Assembly: GCA_903886485.1 (NCBI GenBank)
Contig: CAISMH010000010.1
Span: 1 to 64,000 of the forward strand
DNA length: 64,000 nt
Direction of reading: 5' to 3'
From: an uncultured Burkholderiales bacterium
GTDB lineage: Bacteria > Pseudomonadota > Gammaproteobacteria > Burkholderiales > Burkholderiaceae_C
Numbering within the stretch: position 1 is the first letter of the stretch; every line of letters starts with the position of its first letter. Below are positions 1 through 7,356 of the stretch, piece by piece. The position numbers and the translations under genes were made by a program. The notes beneath the pieces are model-generated. The model was given only the letters and a program-made list of their open reading frames with translations, had not been told where the DNA came from and searched no databases.

Positions 1-226
1 CATAGAGAAATGGGATATCTATGACAAGTTCGCGATAGAGATCGGTAACTACAAGAGCCTGTAATGTCTCTTCTGAAAAACTTGGATGCTCTGTCAACAA
101 AGTGCCGTCAAAATCACATGTCCAAATACCTTGTTCACTTATGCCTTTGGCAACTACATCAAGACTTTCCTTGTATTCGGAAAGTACGCTCAATAAATTT
201 TTGAAATCAGTGGGTTGATCGGGCAT
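1..226 (-). CDS. Truncated gene of unknown function (N-terminal 75 residues)
   Basis: An open frame starts at the ATG at 226 and runs off the left edge of the window without a stop, so only 75 residues are visible. The product begins MPDQPTDFKNLLSVL and has no signal peptide or membrane segment. Residues 38-44 read DFDGTLL, which matches the DxDGT shape of HAD-phosphatase motif I. The strand in front of it is only weakly hydrophobic, so the match may be chance. Codon use is much more AT-rich than the housekeeping genes further right. It is divergent from the excisionase/integrase genes and shares a short intergenic region with them, which marks it as probable cargo or a control gene of the integrated element. 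No strong ribosome binding site is visible. Function unassigned. Confidence 0.5.
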   Translation of the reverse strand, partial: MPDQPTDFKNLLSVLSEYKESLDVVAKGISEQGIWTCDFDGTLLTEHPSFSEETLQALVVTDLYRELVIDIPFLY

Positions 227-231
227 AGTTT

Positions 232-263
232 TTTGTGACACAAGGGGCTTCCAGTGTCACAAA
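232..263. promoter_or_regulatory. Inverted repeat, candidate operator between divergent element genes
   Basis: The arms TTTGTGACAC (232-241) and GTGTCACAAA (254-263) are perfect 10-base inverted repeats around a 12-base spacer. The repeat sits just upstream of the start of the leftward truncated gene and about 50 bases before the rightward excisionase gene. No T-run follows either arm, so it does not look like a terminator. Spacing and symmetry fit a dimeric repressor or activator site; the binding protein is not identified. Confidence 0.45.
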
Positions 264-314
264 TGACAAGCTCCAATCGTTCCAGTAGGCCCCCAAACAC
301 ACTGAAAGTCAAAT

Positions 315-602
315 ATGGAACCCGAAATCCGACGTTTTTTGGAACAAACGACCAAAACAAATCTTTACCCTGTAGTCCCCACCGCCACGCTTGAAAACGA
401 CAAGAAAGGGACCATGTGTAGTCGTGAGAGGGCTATTTCGTTGGCTTCGTATGTCACTGTGGCCAAGGCTTCTAAGGTAATGGACGTACCTGAAAGTGTG
501 ATCAGGCGGAAGATCATCCAAGGTAAGTGGTTAGACGGACGTGAGTACCGACGGTCACCAGACGGCGGGATTTTCATTTCCATCAAGGGGTGCACGTCAT
601 GA
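315..602 (+). CDS. Excisionase-like DNA-binding protein, first copy
   Basis: A 95-residue protein whose C-terminal half (from about residue 46) carries a small winged-helix-type excisionase core: YVTVAKASKV, then IRRKIIQGKWLDGREYRR, then DGGIFISIKG. Such proteins typically sit directly upstream of tyrosine recombinases with this N-terminal arm type and direct excision. The core matches that of the next gene at 33 of 50 positions by eye. An internal ATG at 414 follows an AAAGGG ribosome-binding-like sequence and would give a 62-residue protein close to usual excisionase size, so the true start may be there. The stop TGA (600-602) overlaps the ATG of the next gene at 599, suggesting translational coupling. 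Confidence 0.6.
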   Translation: MEPEIRRFLEQTTKTNLYPVVPTATLENDKKGTMCSRERAISLASYVTVAKASKVMDVPESVIRRKIIQGKWLDGREYRRSPDGGIFISIKGCTS

Positions 603-997
603 TTAGCTCACGACATGATGCCCAGACGAAGCCGATTCGCATCACCTTTACGCTCAACGGACAGCCCGAGCACCACTCGCTTGTGATTGATGGACTAACT
701 CCAGTCCAAATTGAATCAGGCGAGACGGTGTTGAGCGAAGAATCTCAGATTACATCTGCACCCTACGTCACCATCGCAATGGCTGCGCAAATGACCGGGC
801 TAACCCAGAAGGCGATCCGTAGAAAGATTGAAGAGGGAAAGTGGCTGGACGGGCGTGAGTACCGGCGCTCCTCTGATGGCGGGATTTACATATCTATTAA
901 GGGGTACACATCATGGCTGGAACAGGGGTCGATGCACGAGCAAGATCAATTCGGATCACGTTCACGCTTGATGGCAAGCAAGAGCGGCACACGCTGA
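599..997 (+). CDS. Chimeric excisionase with integrase-like N-terminal strand
   Basis: The ATG at 599 overlaps the stop of the upstream gene; a GTG at 590 in the same frame is possible. The N-terminus (PIRITFTLNGQPEHHSL and following) matches the first residues of the integrase downstream (SIRITFTLDGKQERHTL) at 13 of 22 positions. The middle repeats the excisionase core of the preceding gene (YVTIAMAAQM, IRRKIEEGKWLDGREYRR). Where the first copy ends in TGA, this copy reads TGG and continues for about 28 residues, out of frame over the integrase start at 913. The gene therefore looks like the product of an old tandem duplication across an excisionase/integrase junction. Probable role in excision control, but the fused N-terminus is unusual. 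Confidence 0.6.
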   Translation: MISSRHDAQTKPIRITFTLNGQPEHHSLVIDGLTPVQIESGETVLSEESQITSAPYVTIAMAAQMTGLTQKAIRRKIEEGKWLDGREYRRSSDGGIYISIKGYTSWLEQGSMHEQDQFGSRSRLMASKSGTR

Positions 998-2079
998 TCA
1001 TCAACGGGGTGGCAATGCTGCCCACCGCACCCAATCTCAGATACGCTGAGAGATTGGCTGCGGAAATTCGAGAAAAAGTTCGACTTGGCCAATTCAGCAT
1101 GGCTGAGTATTTCCCGGTCAATGGGGACACCAAGACCGGCAACACAGTGGGAACCCAACTCGAAACTTGGATTTCCACGCAGCGGATCGAGGCTTCGACT
1201 CGGTCTGGCTACCAAGCTGCCATCAATTTCTGGAATTTGGCTCCGCGCGATAGTCGTGGGATCACGGTTGGCGCTACACCTTTGAATGCCCTCAAAGTCA
1301 GTCACCTAAAGACTGCAATTGCCAGTCGCCAGGACCTCAGCGGCAAAACGCTCAACAACTACACTTCCGTTTTGCGCGAGGCTTTGGCGCTGGCGAACGA
1401 CGATGGGCTGATGAGCGACAACCCGATGGACAAAATTAAGGCCCTCGCCCATCAAAAAGACCCACCTGATCCATTCAGCCGCGACGAGCTGGAGCTCATC
1501 TTGGAAAAATTCCATGACCGCTACCCTGGCCAAGCCGCCAATTTCACTGAGTTTTGGATGTGGACCGGACTGAGAACCAGCGAAATCTCTGGTTTGACAT
1601 GGGACAACGTCGACTTGGCAAATGGCTCAATCTTGATTTCTGAGGTGATGGTCAGAGGTGTTCGCAAGTCCAACACGAAAACCAACGTCACCCGAAACAT
1701 CAAACTCAACAGTCGCGCATTGGCTGCCTTGCAATCACAGCGCCAGCACACGCAAATCAAGGGTAAAGAGGTTTTCCAGCACCCGTCCTATGAGACCCCT
1801 TGGGAAGATGAGCGCGCGTTTAGGCGCAGCTACTGGACACCAATCCTGAAACATCTTGGGATCAGGTACCGCCGCCCCTACAACATGCGCCACACCTACG
1901 CGACCAGCATGCTGATGGCTGGTATGAACCACTCTTTCTGCGCCAAACAAATGGGTCACTCTGTGGATCAGTTTCAACGAACCTACACAAAGTGGATCGA
2001 TGGCGAACAAAATGATCGCGAGATGGATCTTTTGGAGAAGACTTTGGTCACCCAGAAGCGAAAAACTTCTGTCGGCTGA
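913..2079 (+). CDS. Tyrosine recombinase / phage-type integrase
   Basis: A 388-residue site-specific recombinase of the DUF3596 arm-domain type. An N-terminal beta-rich arm-binding segment (about residues 12-65) is followed by a SAM-like core-binding domain (about 80-190) and a catalytic domain. Visible active-site residues are Arg221 in GLRTSEISGL, Arg326 in YNMRHTYAT, His349 in MGHSVDQ and nucleophile Tyr358 in TYTKW. The first His of the HxxR box is a Tyr (Tyr323), which I recall as common in this subfamily. It points toward the 3' end of tRNA-His about 120 bases away, the usual arrangement for an element integrated at a tRNA gene. Its start overlaps the preceding excisionase gene by 85 bases. 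The gene looks intact. Confidence 0.93.
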   Translation: MAGTGVDARARSIRITFTLDGKQERHTLIINGVAMLPTAPNLRYAERLAAEIREKVRLGQFSMAEYFPVNGDTKTGNTVGTQLETWISTQRIEASTRSGYQAAINFWNLAPRDSRGITVGATPLNALKVSHLKTAIASRQDLSGKTLNNYTSVLREALALANDDGLMSDNPMDKIKALAHQKDPPDPFSRDELELILEKFHDRYPGQAANFTEFWMWTGLRTSEISGLTWDNVDLANGSILISEVMVRGVRKSNTKTNVTRNIKLNSRALAALQSQRQHTQIKGKEVFQHPSYETPWEDERAFRRSYWTPILKHLGIRYRRPYNMRHTYATSMLMAGMNHSFCAKQMGHSVDQFQRTYTKWIDGEQNDREMDLLEKTLVTQKRKTSVG

Positions 2080-2096
2080 TCCCGATTCACCATGAA

Positions 2097-2126
2097 AAAA
2101 GCCCGGCAGAACCGGGCTTTCTTTTT
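2097..2126. terminator. Bidirectional rho-independent terminator between int and tRNA-His
   Basis: AGCCCGG (2100-2106) and CCGGGCT (2112-2118) form a stem with a five-base loop. An A-run precedes it and a T-rich run follows, so it can end the rightward integrase transcript and the leftward ppiD/tRNA-His transcript. On the minus strand the U-run is six bases, the better of the two directions. Confidence 0.8.
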
Positions 2127-2196
2127 GACGTTTATCCCCGGGCTATCCCCAGAAACCTTCAAATCACACTAAGCTGTTGATTTGTAACGATAATTT

Positions 2197-2220
2197 TGGG
2201 GTGGCTGATGGGGCTCGAAC
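2197..2220. other. Probable attachment site at the 3' end of tRNA-His
   Basis: Tyrosine recombinases of this type usually integrate in the 3' part of a tRNA gene and rebuild it from the element. The integrase lies immediately beyond the tRNA 3' end and the tRNA is intact, so this stretch (acceptor stem and part of the T arm) is the best candidate for one attachment core. The matching direct repeat would lie left of position 1 and cannot be seen. Exact borders are inference. Confidence 0.4.
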
Positions 2221-2273
2221 CCACGACAACAGGAATCACAATCCTGGACTCTACCAACTGAGCTACAGCCACC
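2197..2273 (-). tRNA. tRNA-His (GTG)
   Basis: The minus strand folds into a cloverleaf beginning GGTGGCTGTAGC and ending CAGCCAC-C-CCA, with the CCA encoded. The anticodon loop reads ATTGTGAT, giving anticodon GTG for histidine. The extra 5' G (G-1) opposite C73, diagnostic for tRNA-His, is present. It follows ppiD on the same strand. Its 3' end faces the integrase, so it is the likely integration target of the element at the left of the window. Confidence 0.96.
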
Positions 2274-2286
2274 GTAGAAGCCAATA

Positions 2287-4185
2287 TTATAGCCGAGCTA
2301 CTTTGATTTCTGCCTTAAATTTTTCTTTTAACAGCTTGTAATACGCCAAGCCTTCAGCCGATGCCCACCATTGGTTGTATTGCTCTCGCTCTCGGGCCAA
2401 GCCCGAAGCGTTGGATGCGGTATCGCGTGGCAACACTTTTTCAACTTTCACCACGGCGTAACCGCTGGCACCCAAGTCCACACCAACCCAAGCAGGCAGG
2501 GTCTGGGTACTGGCACGAAGAGCCGCTTCAATCAAAACCGAAGGCTGTGATTGTTTGGACTCACGTGACAACACCACAGAGGCAGGCAGCTTGGCGGAAT
2601 CAGGGTTCGCTTTCCAATCGGCCAATTTGGCAATCCCTTCGGCATGCGCGCGATCAGCGGCTTGTTGCGCCACGACTTGCTCGCGCACACGGGATTTGAC
2701 CTCATCCAACGGCAAGATTCGTGCAGGGCTATAGCTGGTGATGCGGGCTGCTGCCAAGACGTTGGGCCCCAACTCAACTGCTTCCGTGTTGCGTTTTTTC
2801 TCGATCGAGTCTGGCGAGAACACGGCGCTCAAGAGCTTGGGGTTGTTTGCCGCGGTATTGCCTGCCACGGCCTCACGGCCTAAGTTGCTCGCGTGTTGCA
2901 CTTCTAGCTTCAGGCGATCAGCCGCAGGCTTGAGGCTATCGGATTGCTCGTAAACGATGTTGGTGAACTGCTCGGCAGCCTCGGCAAATTTACGCTGTGC
3001 CAGTTGCCCACGCACTTCCTGCTCTAACTTGGCGCGTTGTGATTCAAAACTCATTTGCTCCGGCACTTTGATGTCAGTTAAGCGAATGATGTGAAAACCA
3101 AATTCAGTTTTGACAACTCCGCTGACCTCACCCTTCTTGAGTGCGAAAGCAACATCTTCAAATGGTTTCACCATGGCACCACGACCAAAGAAGTCCAAGT
3201 CGCCACCTTTGGTGGCAGAGCCTGTATCTTGTGAATTTTTACGTGCTAACTCTGCAAACTGAGTAGGCGACTTTTGCACCTCCGCCAACAAAGCTTGTGC
3301 TTTGGAACGGGCAGCCTCGCGTTGCTCAGCAGAAGCGGACTTGTCCACACTGATCAGGATGTGGCTGGCACGGCGCTCCTCCATGCCAGCCAAACGCGCT
3401 GCATTTTGCTCGTAGTACGACTTGAGTTCAGCCTCGGGCACCACGATGCCTTTTTGTACTGCAGCCAAATCCAACACAACATAGTCGATGTCGGCGCGTT
3501 CAGCCGACTGAAACTTGTCTGTATTGGCCTTGTAGTAGGCCTCCAAAGCCTCATCACTGGGTTTGATTTCAGCCACGAAGTCAGCTGGAGCAAAACGTGC
3601 AACTTGCACTTGGCGCTGCTCATAAAAAGCGTTCAACGTCACATCGGCCAAGGCCACAGAACTGAAGCTGGTCACGCCAACACCAGACATCACTTGACGC
3701 GATGCCAAGTCACCGCGAACTTGCATCTCAAACGACTCGGGTGACATACCTTGGCTGGCCAACAGTTGGCGATAGCGTTCCATGTCCAAGGTGCCATCCG
3801 CACGACGCAAAGCCGCAATGCTCGGGTTTTGCTGCAACTCAGCAGCCAAGCGCGCATCGCTCACACCCAAGCGCAGTTTGGTGGCGGCCGCTTGCAACAA
3901 ACGATCACGGACCAAACGTTCCAATGTGCTGTATTTCGCTTCTGGCGAGTCAAACAATTTCACATCCACCGTCGGCATGCTGCTGCGCATGCGTTCAACT
4001 TGACTGCGGTGTGCCGCATCCCATTCGGCTTGCGTGATGTCGTGACCGTCCACTGTCGCAACCGTAGCGCCACCTTCACGAAAGCGGTTGTAGCCCTCAA
4101 GGCCAAACAAAACAAAAGACGGAAAGATCAACAGGAACAGCAAAAACTGCATGACCCGTGTGTGCTTGCGAACAAAATCAAACAT
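2287..4185 (-). CDS. ppiD: Peptidyl-prolyl isomerase, PpiD/SurA type, inner-membrane anchored
   Basis: A 632-residue periplasmic foldase tethered to the inner membrane. An N-terminal membrane segment (about residues 10-30, LLFLLIFPSFVLFG) is followed by a SurA-like N-terminal helical region and a parvulin-type PPIase domain at roughly 265-365 (ERRASHILIS, GGDLDFFGRGAMV, EFGFHIIRL). A C-terminal region of uncertain fold completes the protein. In this family it helps fold newly exported outer-membrane and periplasmic proteins near the Sec translocon. Length agrees with the family. It lies between tRNA-Val/hupB and tRNA-His; a terminator separates it from the upstream tRNA-Val, so it probably has its own promoter. 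Confidence 0.92.
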   Translation of the reverse strand: MFDFVRKHTRVMQFLLFLLIFPSFVLFGLEGYNRFREGGATVATVDGHDITQAEWDAAHRSQVERMRSSMPTVDVKLFDSPEAKYSTLERLVRDRLLQAAATKLRLGVSDARLAAELQQNPSIAALRRADGTLDMERYRQLLASQGMSPESFEMQVRGDLASRQVMSGVGVTSFSSVALADVTLNAFYEQRQVQVARFAPADFVAEIKPSDEALEAYYKANTDKFQSAERADIDYVVLDLAAVQKGIVVPEAELKSYYEQNAARLAGMEERRASHILISVDKSASAEQREAARSKAQALLAEVQKSPTQFAELARKNSQDTGSATKGGDLDFFGRGAMVKPFEDVAFALKKGEVSGVVKTEFGFHIIRLTDIKVPEQMSFESQRAKLEQEVRGQLAQRKFAEAAEQFTNIVYEQSDSLKPAADRLKLEVQHASNLGREAVAGNTAANNPKLLSAVFSPDSIEKKRNTEAVELGPNVLAAARITSYSPARILPLDEVKSRVREQVVAQQAADRAHAEGIAKLADWKANPDSAKLPASVVLSRESKQSQPSVLIEAALRASTQTLPAWVGVDLGASGYAVVKVEKVLPRDTASNASGLAREREQYNQWWASAEGLAYYKLLKEKFKAEIKVARL

Positions 4186-4217
4186 GAAGTGGACTCATCG
4201 TGATGTGTGAGAAGCCA

Positions 4218-4250
4218 AGAAAAAAGGCGAACTGTTGTGTTCGCCTTTTT
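4218..4250 (-). terminator. Rho-independent terminator after hupB/tRNA-Val
   Basis: On the minus strand AAAAAGGCGAAC pairs with GTTCGCCTTTTT across a short loop, followed by further T residues. It lies just downstream of tRNA-Val and upstream of ppiD and should end the hupB - tRNA-Val transcript. Confidence 0.8.
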
Positions 4251-4256
4251 CATGGG

Positions 4257-4332
4257 TGGTGGGTGCTGACGGGGTCGAACCGCCGACCTACTGCGTGTAA
4301 GGCAGCCGCTCTGCCAACTGAGCTAAGCACCC
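4257..4332 (-). tRNA. tRNA-Val (TAC)
   Basis: The minus strand gives a complete cloverleaf starting GGGTGCTTAGCTCAG and ending CAGCACCC-ACCA, with CCA encoded. The anticodon stem-loop CTGCCTTACACGCAG reads TAC, for valine. It lies 15 bases after hupB on the same strand and before a strong terminator, so it is probably co-transcribed with hupB. Confidence 0.96.
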
Positions 4333-4347
4333 ATCCTGAACCTTAGA

Positions 4348-4620
4348 TCAGTTCAAGGCGTCCTTCAGGCCTTTGCCTGGACGGAACTTAGGCACCTTGG
4401 CTGCCTTGATCTTGATGGCTTCGCCAGTGCGTGGGTTACGACCTGTGCGAGCAGCACGTTTGCCAACTGCAAAAGTACCAAAACCCACCAAAGAAACCGT
4501 GCCACCTTTTTTCAACGTGGTCTTCACCGCGCCGATCGTGGACTCAAGTGCGCGAGTGGCAGCAGCCTTGGAAATATCCGCGTGCTTCGCAATGTGCTCA
4601 ATCAGTTCTGTTTTATTCAC
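4348..4620 (-). CDS. hupB: DNA-binding protein HU
   Basis: A 90-residue histone-like protein of the HU/IHF family. The signature [22 protein letters not shown] is present (here split as [13 protein letters not shown] and [12 protein letters not shown]), with the helical dimerisation part [20 protein letters not shown] in front. HU dimers bend and compact DNA with little sequence preference. Length and ends fit the family exactly. The AGGGGATTTTTGTG sequence before the ATG supplies a plausible ribosome binding site. Followed by tRNA-Val. Confidence 0.96.
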   Translation of the reverse strand: MNKTELIEHIAKHADISKAAATRALESTIGAVKTTLKKGGTVSLVGFGTFAVGKRAARTGRNPRTGEAIKIKAAKVPKFRPGKGLKDALN

Positions 4621-4660
4621 AAAAATCCCCTCTCAATGAGATGTGATGTTGATCAATAGA

Positions 4661-4683
4661 AAGGGTTAGCTGAACTAACCCTT
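4661..4683 (-). terminator. Hairpin downstream of the tartrate/malate dehydrogenase gene
   Basis: AAGGGTTAG (4661-4669) and CTAACCCTT (4675-4683) form a perfect nine-pair stem with a five-base loop in the gap between the dehydrogenase stop (4796) and hupB start (4620). The following T-run on the minus strand is short and interrupted, so termination efficiency is doubtful. The rest of the 4621-4795 gap shows nothing else clear. Confidence 0.4.
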
Positions 4684-4795
4684 CTCGATGTAACGCTGCT
4701 GCGGGCCTATCACCCAATGACCAATGCCTCTTGTAAAGAAACACTCTGTATTTAACAGCATGGCGCAAATTCTAGTCGTTTTTTGAAGCGAAAAA

Positions 4796-5887
4796 TTACA
4801 CGGCATTCGCAATCGCTTGGCCAATGTCCGACGTATTCGCGTTACCCCCAATATCGGGCGTTTTGGGTGCGCCACTTTGAGGGTCCAACACTTTTTCAAT
4901 CGCAGCCAGCACCGCATCGTGTGCATCTTTGTGCCCCAAGAACTCAAGCATCATCGCGCCGCACCAAATTTGACCAATGGGATTGGCAATACCTTGACCT
5001 GCAATGTCGGGCGCAGAGCCATGCACAGGTTCAAACAAGGAAGGAAATTTTCGATCTGGATTTAAGTTCGCACTCGGAGCAATGCCAATCGTGCCGGTAC
5101 ACGCGGGGCCCAAGTCACTCAAGATGTCGCCAAACAAATTACTGGCGACCACCACATCAAAGAAGTCGGGACGTTGCACAAAGTGCGCGGTCAAGATGTC
5201 GATGTGGAACTTGTCCACCTTCACTGCTGGGTACTGCTTGGCCATTTCAACCACACGCTCATCCCAATAGGGCATGGTGATGGCAATGCCGTTCGATTTG
5301 GTCGCACTGGTCAAATGCTTTTTCGGACGTGTCTGCGCCAGCTCAAACGCAAACTTCAAAACGCGATCGACGCCGATGCGTGACATCACCGTTTCTTGCA
5401 TCACGATCTCGCGGTCCGTGCCTTGGAACATGCGCCCACCAATGCTGGAGTACTCGCCTTCGGTGTTCTCGCGCACGATGTACATGTCGATCTCACCCGG
5501 CTCGCGTGGCATGCCATCGCGACGCACCACTGGCGCGATGATGCCGGGCATCAAGCGTGCGGGCCGCAAATTGATGTACTGATCAAACTCGCGACGGAAC
5601 ATCAACAGCGAGCCCCACAGAGAAATATGGTCTGGGATTTTGTCGGGCCAACCCACCGCACCAAAGTAAATGGCATCGTGACCGCCGATTTGGTCTTTCC
5701 AATCATCGGGCAGCATCTGGCCGTGCTTCTCGAAATAGTCCCAGCTCGAAAAATCGAAATGGTCGAACTTCAAATCAATCCCAAATTTGCGTGCGGCCGC
5801 ATCCATGACACGGATCCCCTCGGGCATCACCTCTTTGCCAATGCCGTCACCCGCGATCACTGCAATGCGTTTTTGACTCATCTTCAA
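4796..5887 (-). CDS. Tartrate dehydrogenase / D-malate dehydrogenase family protein
   Basis: A 363-residue member of the isocitrate/isopropylmalate dehydrogenase superfamily. N-terminal IAVIAGDGIGKEV is the family opening. FGAVGWPDKIPDHISLWG, the substrate-arginine segment RREFDQYINLRPAR, and the metal/cofactor segment SNLFGDILSDLGPACTGTIG are present. The WGSLL and NLRPARLMPG wording resembles tartrate dehydrogenase/decarboxylase and D-malate dehydrogenase rather than LeuB or Icd. Known members oxidise tartrate, meso-tartrate or D-malate with NAD and a divalent cation. Alternative starts three codons apart (MKM, then MSQ at 5881) are equally plausible. The next gene upstream, an EamA transporter, is 10 bases away and may be co-transcribed. 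Confidence 0.85.
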   Translation of the reverse strand: MKMSQKRIAVIAGDGIGKEVMPEGIRVMDAAARKFGIDLKFDHFDFSSWDYFEKHGQMLPDDWKDQIGGHDAIYFGAVGWPDKIPDHISLWGSLLMFRREFDQYINLRPARLMPGIIAPVVRRDGMPREPGEIDMYIVRENTEGEYSSIGGRMFQGTDREIVMQETVMSRIGVDRVLKFAFELAQTRPKKHLTSATKSNGIAITMPYWDERVVEMAKQYPAVKVDKFHIDILTAHFVQRPDFFDVVVASNLFGDILSDLGPACTGTIGIAPSANLNPDRKFPSLFEPVHGSAPDIAGQGIANPIGQIWCGAMMLEFLGHKDAHDAVLAAIEKVLDPQSGAPKTPDIGGNANTSDIGQAIANAV

Positions 5888-5897
5888 CCTTTAAAAA

Positions 5898-6785
5898 TCA
5901 AGCGGCGATTCTAGGAGGGCGCACCACCAAGCTCACCCCAATCGCCGTCACAGCAATGCCTGCCAGTGTCACCAAGGTGATCGGCTCATTGAACAACACC
6001 CAAGCCATGACCGCCGTTGTGGGTGGCACCAAATACATCAGGCTGGTCACAGCAGCCGCTGCGCCGCGCTGAATCAAGATATAGAACAATGAGCTGCCGC
6101 CAAGGGTCAACGCCAACACAGACCACGCCAACGCCCAAGTCATCTCGGCGTTCCACAACGCAGGCTCAGTCTCCATCAAAGCCAGAGGCAAAGTCACCAA
6201 ATACGCAGCCATCAACTGCACGGCATTGGCACTGCGCACATCACAGGCTTGCACAAATCGTTTTTGATACAAGGTCCCTGTGGTGATCGACACCAAGGCC
6301 ATGACGATCATGGTCAAACTCCAAGGCGTCACCTCAACCCCACCTTCGAGCTTGCGCGACACCACCATCGCCAGTCCAACAAACCCCAAAGCCAAGCCCT
6401 GCCATTGACGACGTGACACATGACCACCACGCGCCGACAACCAAATCGCTGTGAGGACCGGCTGCAAACCCACGATCAAAGCCGTGAGACCTGCACCCAT
6501 GCCGACCTTGACTGCGGCCCACACGCCGCCCAAATAACCTGCGTGCATCAACACGCCTGTGATCGCCAAATGCCCCCACTGCGCGCGGCCCTGCGGCCAC
6601 GGCACACGCGCCCATTTGACCCACAGCACAAAACACAAAATAGAAAAGATGTAGCGCCACAACAAGAAGGTAAAGGGTGGCGAATTGGGCATGCCATAGC
6701 GCGCCACGATAAAGCCTGTGCTCCAAATCAGCACAAACAGCATGGGCATGGCAAGCAGCCATGCTTGATGGCGTGGGCTACTCAT
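5898..6785 (-). CDS. EamA/DMT-superfamily transporter
   Basis: A 295-residue integral membrane protein with about ten hydrophobic segments arranged as two EamA repeats, the usual drug/metabolite transporter design. It begins MSSPRHQAWLLAMP and carries FVLIWSTGFIVARYG, typical of the first helix. The ATG at 6785 shares one base with the pgsA stop (TAATG), which supports this start over the longer in-frame extension to 6887. Substrate cannot be read from the sequence; the family exports amino acids, metabolites or drugs. Probably translationally coupled to pgsA. Confidence 0.85.
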   Translation of the reverse strand: MSSPRHQAWLLAMPMLFVLIWSTGFIVARYGMPNSPPFTFLLWRYIFSILCFVLWVKWARVPWPQGRAQWGHLAITGVLMHAGYLGGVWAAVKVGMGAGLTALIVGLQPVLTAIWLSARGGHVSRRQWQGLALGFVGLAMVVSRKLEGGVEVTPWSLTMIVMALVSITTGTLYQKRFVQACDVRSANAVQLMAAYLVTLPLALMETEPALWNAEMTWALAWSVLALTLGGSSLFYILIQRGAAAAVTSLMYLVPPTTAVMAWVLFNEPITLVTLAGIAVTAIGVSLVVRPPRIAA

Positions 6786-7348
6786 TACTTGGCGTGATCC
6801 ACGATATCGGGCCACGCTTTTTGCAGGTAGTACACCATGGACCACACCGTCAACACACCCGCGGCCCAAATCAACACGGTGCCCCACAAGGCGGTGTCAA
6901 TCAGCCCGAACAACTGGCCATCAAACAACAGGAAAGGAATCGCCACCATTTGCACGGTGGTCTTGAACTTACCCAACACATGAACGGCCACACTGCGCGA
7001 TGCACCGATTTGAGCCATCCACTCGCGCAAGGCCGAGATCGCAATCTCACGGCCAATGATGATCAACGCCACCAACACATCTGCACGACCCAAGTGAACC
7101 AAGATCAGCAAACTGGCGCACACCAAAAACTTATCGGCCACCGGATCTAAAAACGCGCCGAAAGCCGACGACTGGTTGAGCTTGCGTGCCAAATACCCAT
7201 CCAGCCAATCCGTCAACGCAAACACCACAAACATCACGGTTGCCCACAGATTGCGTTCAGCAACCTCGATGGGCAAGTAATACAAACCCACGATGAGTGG
7301 GATGGCCGCGATGCGAGCCAAAGTCATGAGCGTCGGAATGGTCCACAT
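6785..7348 (-). CDS. pgsA: CDP-diacylglycerol--glycerol-3-phosphate 3-phosphatidyltransferase
   Basis: A 187-residue membrane enzyme making phosphatidylglycerol-phosphate, the committed step to phosphatidylglycerol and cardiolipin. The CDP-alcohol phosphatidyltransferase signature is present as DWLDGYLARKL then GAFLDPVADKF (pattern DGx2ARx8Gx3Dx3D). Several membrane helices follow. The start MWTIPTLMTLARI at about 7348 matches the family; the upstream in-frame extension to 7405 overlaps the end of dnaE and is unlikely. It follows dnaE by about eight bases and overlaps the EamA gene by one base, so the three may form one transcript. Confidence 0.93.
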   Translation of the reverse strand: MWTIPTLMTLARIAAIPLIVGLYYLPIEVAERNLWATVMFVVFALTDWLDGYLARKLNQSSAFGAFLDPVADKFLVCASLLILVHLGRADVLVALIIIGREIAISALREWMAQIGASRSVAVHVLGKFKTTVQMVAIPFLLFDGQLFGLIDTALWGTVLIWAAGVLTVWSMVYYLQKAWPDIVDHAK

Positions 7349-7356
7349 AAATAAGG

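Noticed and set aside
1..300. CRISPR or phage defence array at the left edge
   Set aside because: Only one inverted repeat is present; no repeated spacer-like units were seen.
2079..2197. A second tRNA-His 3' fragment as the far attachment site within the window
   Set aside because: No copy of the tRNA 3' sequence was found left of the tRNA inside the window; the other border must lie further left.
4675..4947. A 90-residue minus-strand open frame downstream of the tartrate dehydrogenase
   Set aside because: It overlaps the dehydrogenase 3' end out of frame and has no recognisable start or domain.
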